Shown here: positions 61,933-64,000 of the stretch, piece after piece
Layout: every line of letters begins with the position of its first letter
How positions within the stretch are numbered: the first letter of the stretch is position 1
NCBI RefSeq assembly: GCF_900243075.1
Contig: NZ_OEZH01000133.1
Span: 178,494 to 242,493, forward strand
Length of the DNA stretch: 64,000 nucleotides
Direction of reading: 5' to 3'
Origin: Clostridioides difficile
GTDB lineage: Bacteria; Bacillota; Clostridia; Peptostreptococcales; Peptostreptococcaceae
Program-made: the position numbers and the translations under genes
The notes under the pieces: generated by a model
Databases searched by the model: none
What the model was told of the DNA's origin: nothing
What the model saw: the letters and a program-made list of their open reading frames with translations, nothing else

Positions 61933-62460
61933 CTATTCTACATCTTCAACTATACCTATATAAGGTAAATTTCTATACTTCTCAGCATAATCTATTCCAT
62001 AACCAACAATAAATTTATCTTCAATAACAAATCCAACATAGTCTACAGGTATATTAGCCTTTCTTCTTTGAGGTTTGTCAAGTAGAGTACATAGTTTTAA
62101 AGATTTTGGATTTCTAGTTTTTAAAGCTGCAACTAGATTGCTTAATGTTAAACCAGAATCTATTATGTCCTCTACAATCAACACATTTTTTCCTTCAATA
62201 TCTACATCTAAATCTTTTAATATTTTAACTGTACCAGAAGACTCTGTTGAATTTCCATAACTTGTAACACTCATAAAATCTATATTTACATCCAAATCTA
62301 TACATCTTATTAAATCTGAAACAAATACACTAGCTCCTTTAAGTATACCTACCACTAGTAAATCTTCACCTTTAAAGTCTTCTTCTATTTTTTTGCCTAA
62401 TTCATAAACTTTTTCTTTTATTTGTTCTTCTGTCAACATTTTTCCTGTAACTTTGTACAT
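61933..62460 (-). CDS. hpt: Hypoxanthine phosphoribosyltransferase
   Basis: A 175-residue type I phosphoribosyltransferase. The PRPP-binding loop is 'VLIVEDIIDSGLTLSNL', 'GILKGASVFVSDLIR' is the upstream loop, and 'DYVGFVIEDKFIVGYGIDY' is the purine-site segment. It salvages hypoxanthine and guanine. GGGAGG precedes the ATG at 62460. Monocistronic by its terminator. Confidence 0.96.
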   Translation of the reverse strand: MYKVTGKMLTEEQIKEKVYELGKKIEEDFKGEDLLVVGILKGASVFVSDLIRCIDLDVNIDFMSVTSYGNSTESSGTVKILKDLDVDIEGKNVLIVEDIIDSGLTLSNLVAALKTRNPKSLKLCTLLDKPQRRKANIPVDYVGFVIEDKFIVGYGIDYAEKYRNLPYIGIVEDVE

Positions 62461-62688
62461 TTTGTATCCTCCCGCTTTCCTTCTATTAACCTATATATTA
62501 TAGCATACCAAAATGTCAATTAAAATCTTTTTCATCATTTTTAAACCTAAATTAACAGCTTATCCATACTTTTTTGTTTTTTCCATTAAAAATTTGGATT
62601 AAAGATTCCTTTGTATTATAATCTATATGTACATATATTAATCAGTTATTTTTATCAATTATATAATTTTATTTTTGGAGGTACTTTT

Positions 62689-63765
62689 ATGAGCACAAAT
62701 CATGGAGCTAATTTATATAGTTTATCTAGTAAGTATGGCTTTTCAAAAGAGGAATTTATGGATTTTAGCTCAAATATAAATCCTTTTGGTACATCAAATT
62801 TAGCCAAACAATACATTGTAAACAATATAGATATGGTATCTATGTATCCCGACCCCGATTACATAGACTTAAAAAATTCTATATCCAATTACTGCAAATG
62901 TTCTATAGATAATATAGTACTTGGCAGTGGAGCTACAGAATTAATTTCATCATTTATACACACAATTAACCCTAAACAGGCTCTTTTACTTTCTCCAGTT
63001 TATTCAGAGTATGAAAAAGAACTATCTAAAATTAATTGTTCTATAGACAAATACTTTGCCAAAGAAGAAGATAATTTTCATATAAATTTAGAAAATCTTA
63101 TAGAAACTATCAACGCTAAAGATTATGATTTGGTAATAATCTGTAATCCTAGTAATCCAACTGGATTTGCATTTACTAACGCAGAAATGAGAGAAATTTT
63201 AAAAAATACAAACTCATTTTTGATGATTGATGAAACTTATGTAGAGTTTACTGATACAGATACTTACTCCTGTACTCAAGTAGTCGATGATTATTCTAAT
63301 TTATTCGTTATAAGGGGTACATCAAAGTTTTTTTCAACACCTGGTATAAGACTTGGATATGGTATTATATCTGATACTAATGTTAAAAATGAAATAAATA
63401 AAAATCTGGATTTATGGAATATAAATATAATTGCTTCTAAGATGGGTGAAATCATGTTTAGTGATTTAAATTTCATATCAAGCACTATTTCTTTAATGAA
63501 TACTGAAAGAAACTATCTACTTAAAGAACTTAAAAATATAAAAAGTTTAAATGTGTATGATACTAAAGGTAATTTTATATTGTGCAAAATTAAGATAAAG
63601 GAATTGACTGCTAAATCTCTTCGTGAGAAACTAATTCCTCAAAGAATAATAATAAGAGATTGTTATTCTTTTGAAGGTCTAGATGAATATTTTTTTAGGG
63701 TATGTATATTAAAACCTAATGAAAATAAATTATTAATATCATCTCTTAAATCAATTTTTAAATAA
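62689..63765 (+). CDS. CobD-like threonine-phosphate decarboxylase / HisC-type aminotransferase
   Basis: A 358-residue class I/II PLP enzyme. The N-terminus 'NHGANLYSLSSKYGF' and 'DFSSNINPFG' is the CobD-type opening. 'ICNPSNPTGFAFT', 'LMIDETYVEFTD' and the PLP lysine in 'VIRGTSKFFSTPGIRLGYG' follow. CobD makes aminopropanol phosphate for cobalamin; histidinol-phosphate aminotransferases are close relatives. No other cobalamin genes are adjacent. ATG 62689 lies after TTGGAGGTAC; a longer frame upstream lacks a site. Confidence 0.82.
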   Translation: MSTNHGANLYSLSSKYGFSKEEFMDFSSNINPFGTSNLAKQYIVNNIDMVSMYPDPDYIDLKNSISNYCKCSIDNIVLGSGATELISSFIHTINPKQALLLSPVYSEYEKELSKINCSIDKYFAKEEDNFHINLENLIETINAKDYDLVIICNPSNPTGFAFTNAEMREILKNTNSFLMIDETYVEFTDTDTYSCTQVVDDYSNLFVIRGTSKFFSTPGIRLGYGIISDTNVKNEINKNLDLWNINIIASKMGEIMFSDLNFISSTISLMNTERNYLLKELKNIKSLNVYDTKGNFILCKIKIKELTAKSLREKLIPQRIIIRDCYSFEGLDEYFFRVCILKPNENKLLISSLKSIFK

Positions 63766-63805
63766 AAAAATTACTTTATTTTGTAATTTGTACAATATAA
63801 AAAAT

Positions 63806-63925
63806 GGGAGTGTCTCAAAATGAACTTTTTAGTTCTAAGGCACTCTTTTTTGTATGAAATCAAATATATTTTCATCATTATTTCAATAATGAAAAAGAGG
63901 CCTATCTCTATTTTGGATATGTCCC
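63806..63925 (+). repeat. MITE-like terminator element, copy 3
   Basis: A 120-bp copy starting 41 bp after the CobD-like gene, in the orientation that terminates it. The left two-thirds is almost identical to copy 1. The right end has drifted (GGATATGTCCC instead of GAGACAGCC) and abuts an inverted repeat at 63925-63939. Confidence 0.8.
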
Positions 63926-63939
63926 TGTCAAGTAGACAG
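63925..63939. repeat. 15-bp inverted repeat, possible element end
   Basis: CTGTC-AAGTA-GACAG. Together with the following sequence it looks like the terminal region of an insertion sequence entering from the right, but no transposase is inside the window. Confidence 0.45.
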
Positions 63940-63962
63940 ACTTAAAAAAGGCTATCTTTACG

Positions 63963-63997
63963 CGGAATGAGTTCGATATTCAATCGGACTCATTCCG
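63963..63997. repeat. GC-richer 15-bp stem hairpin at the right edge
   Basis: CGGAATGAGTTCGAT pairs with ATCGGACTCATTCCG (one G-T pair, 5-base loop). Much richer in GC than the surroundings, suggesting foreign origin; TTT follows at the window end. Confidence 0.7.
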
Positions 63998-64000
63998 TTT

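Overview
The window is a low-GC Firmicute chromosome segment. Its gene content and order point to Clostridioides difficile or a very close relative: the spoIIGA-sigE-sigG cluster, a dcw-type wall cluster built around spoVD and spoVE, a split appFD/appABC oligopeptide permease, an sspA-type spore protein and a large pyruvate:ferredoxin oxidoreductase. The species call is recognition from memory, not a search. No rRNA, tRNA or CRISPR array was seen.

Layout. 1-7.7 kb (all minus): two tandem YIEGIA-family membrane proteins, a PhoR/PhoP-like two-component pair that follows pgeF and nrdR, a YlmC/YmxH protein, then sigG, sigE and spoIIGA. A spoIIG-type promoter with a 22-bp spacer lies upstream of spoIIGA. 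8-9.2 kb: an orphan sugar-type ABC solute-binding lipoprotein. 9.5-24.6 kb (all minus, read right to left): lgt, rsmH, ftsL, spoVD, murF, mraY, murD, spoVE, murG, divIB, two DUF881 genes, the small basic protein gene and ftsZ. Several of these start with TTG. 25-27.5 kb: a pair of M16 peptidase homologues, one of which has lost the catalytic motif. 27.9-34.4 kb: ychF, a GNAT-membrane fusion, an EAL phosphodiesterase with a degenerate GGDEF domain, and murE standing apart from the main cluster. 34.6-41.2 kb: an AraC regulator and the App permease. 41.4-47.5 kb: a LysR regulator divergent from a thiolase / CoA-transferase / 3-hydroxybutyrate dehydrogenase / GntP-permease operon, which looks like a 3-hydroxybutyrate or acetoacetate module. 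48-50.4 kb: a secreted CAP-domain protein with a 66-bp tandem repeat, and a TetR regulator divergent from a membrane methyltransferase with two clear operators between them. 50.6-55.3 kb: PFOR and a PduL-type phosphotransacylase. 55.3-58.9 kb: a flavoprotein, a PP2C/SpoIIE-like phosphatase, a small membrane protein and a lone hypothetical. 59-62.5 kb: a 56-residue small gene, sspA, a BaiN/HI0933 flavoprotein, a PAP2 phosphatase and hpt. 62.7-63.8 kb: a CobD-like aminotransferase. The right edge has GC-richer inverted repeats that look like the end of an insertion element.

The most unusual signal is a 117-120 bp dispersed element with terminal inverted repeats (47507-47623, 50481-50597, 63806-63925). 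All three copies lie 31-40 bp beyond a stop codon and are oriented so that an internal hairpin plus T-run can terminate the preceding gene. Other points of interest are the spoIIG promoter with a Spo0A-box-like site, the twin TetR operators overlapping a sigma-A promoter, a perfect 40-bp palindrome upstream of lgt, and a sigma-G-like promoter at sspA.
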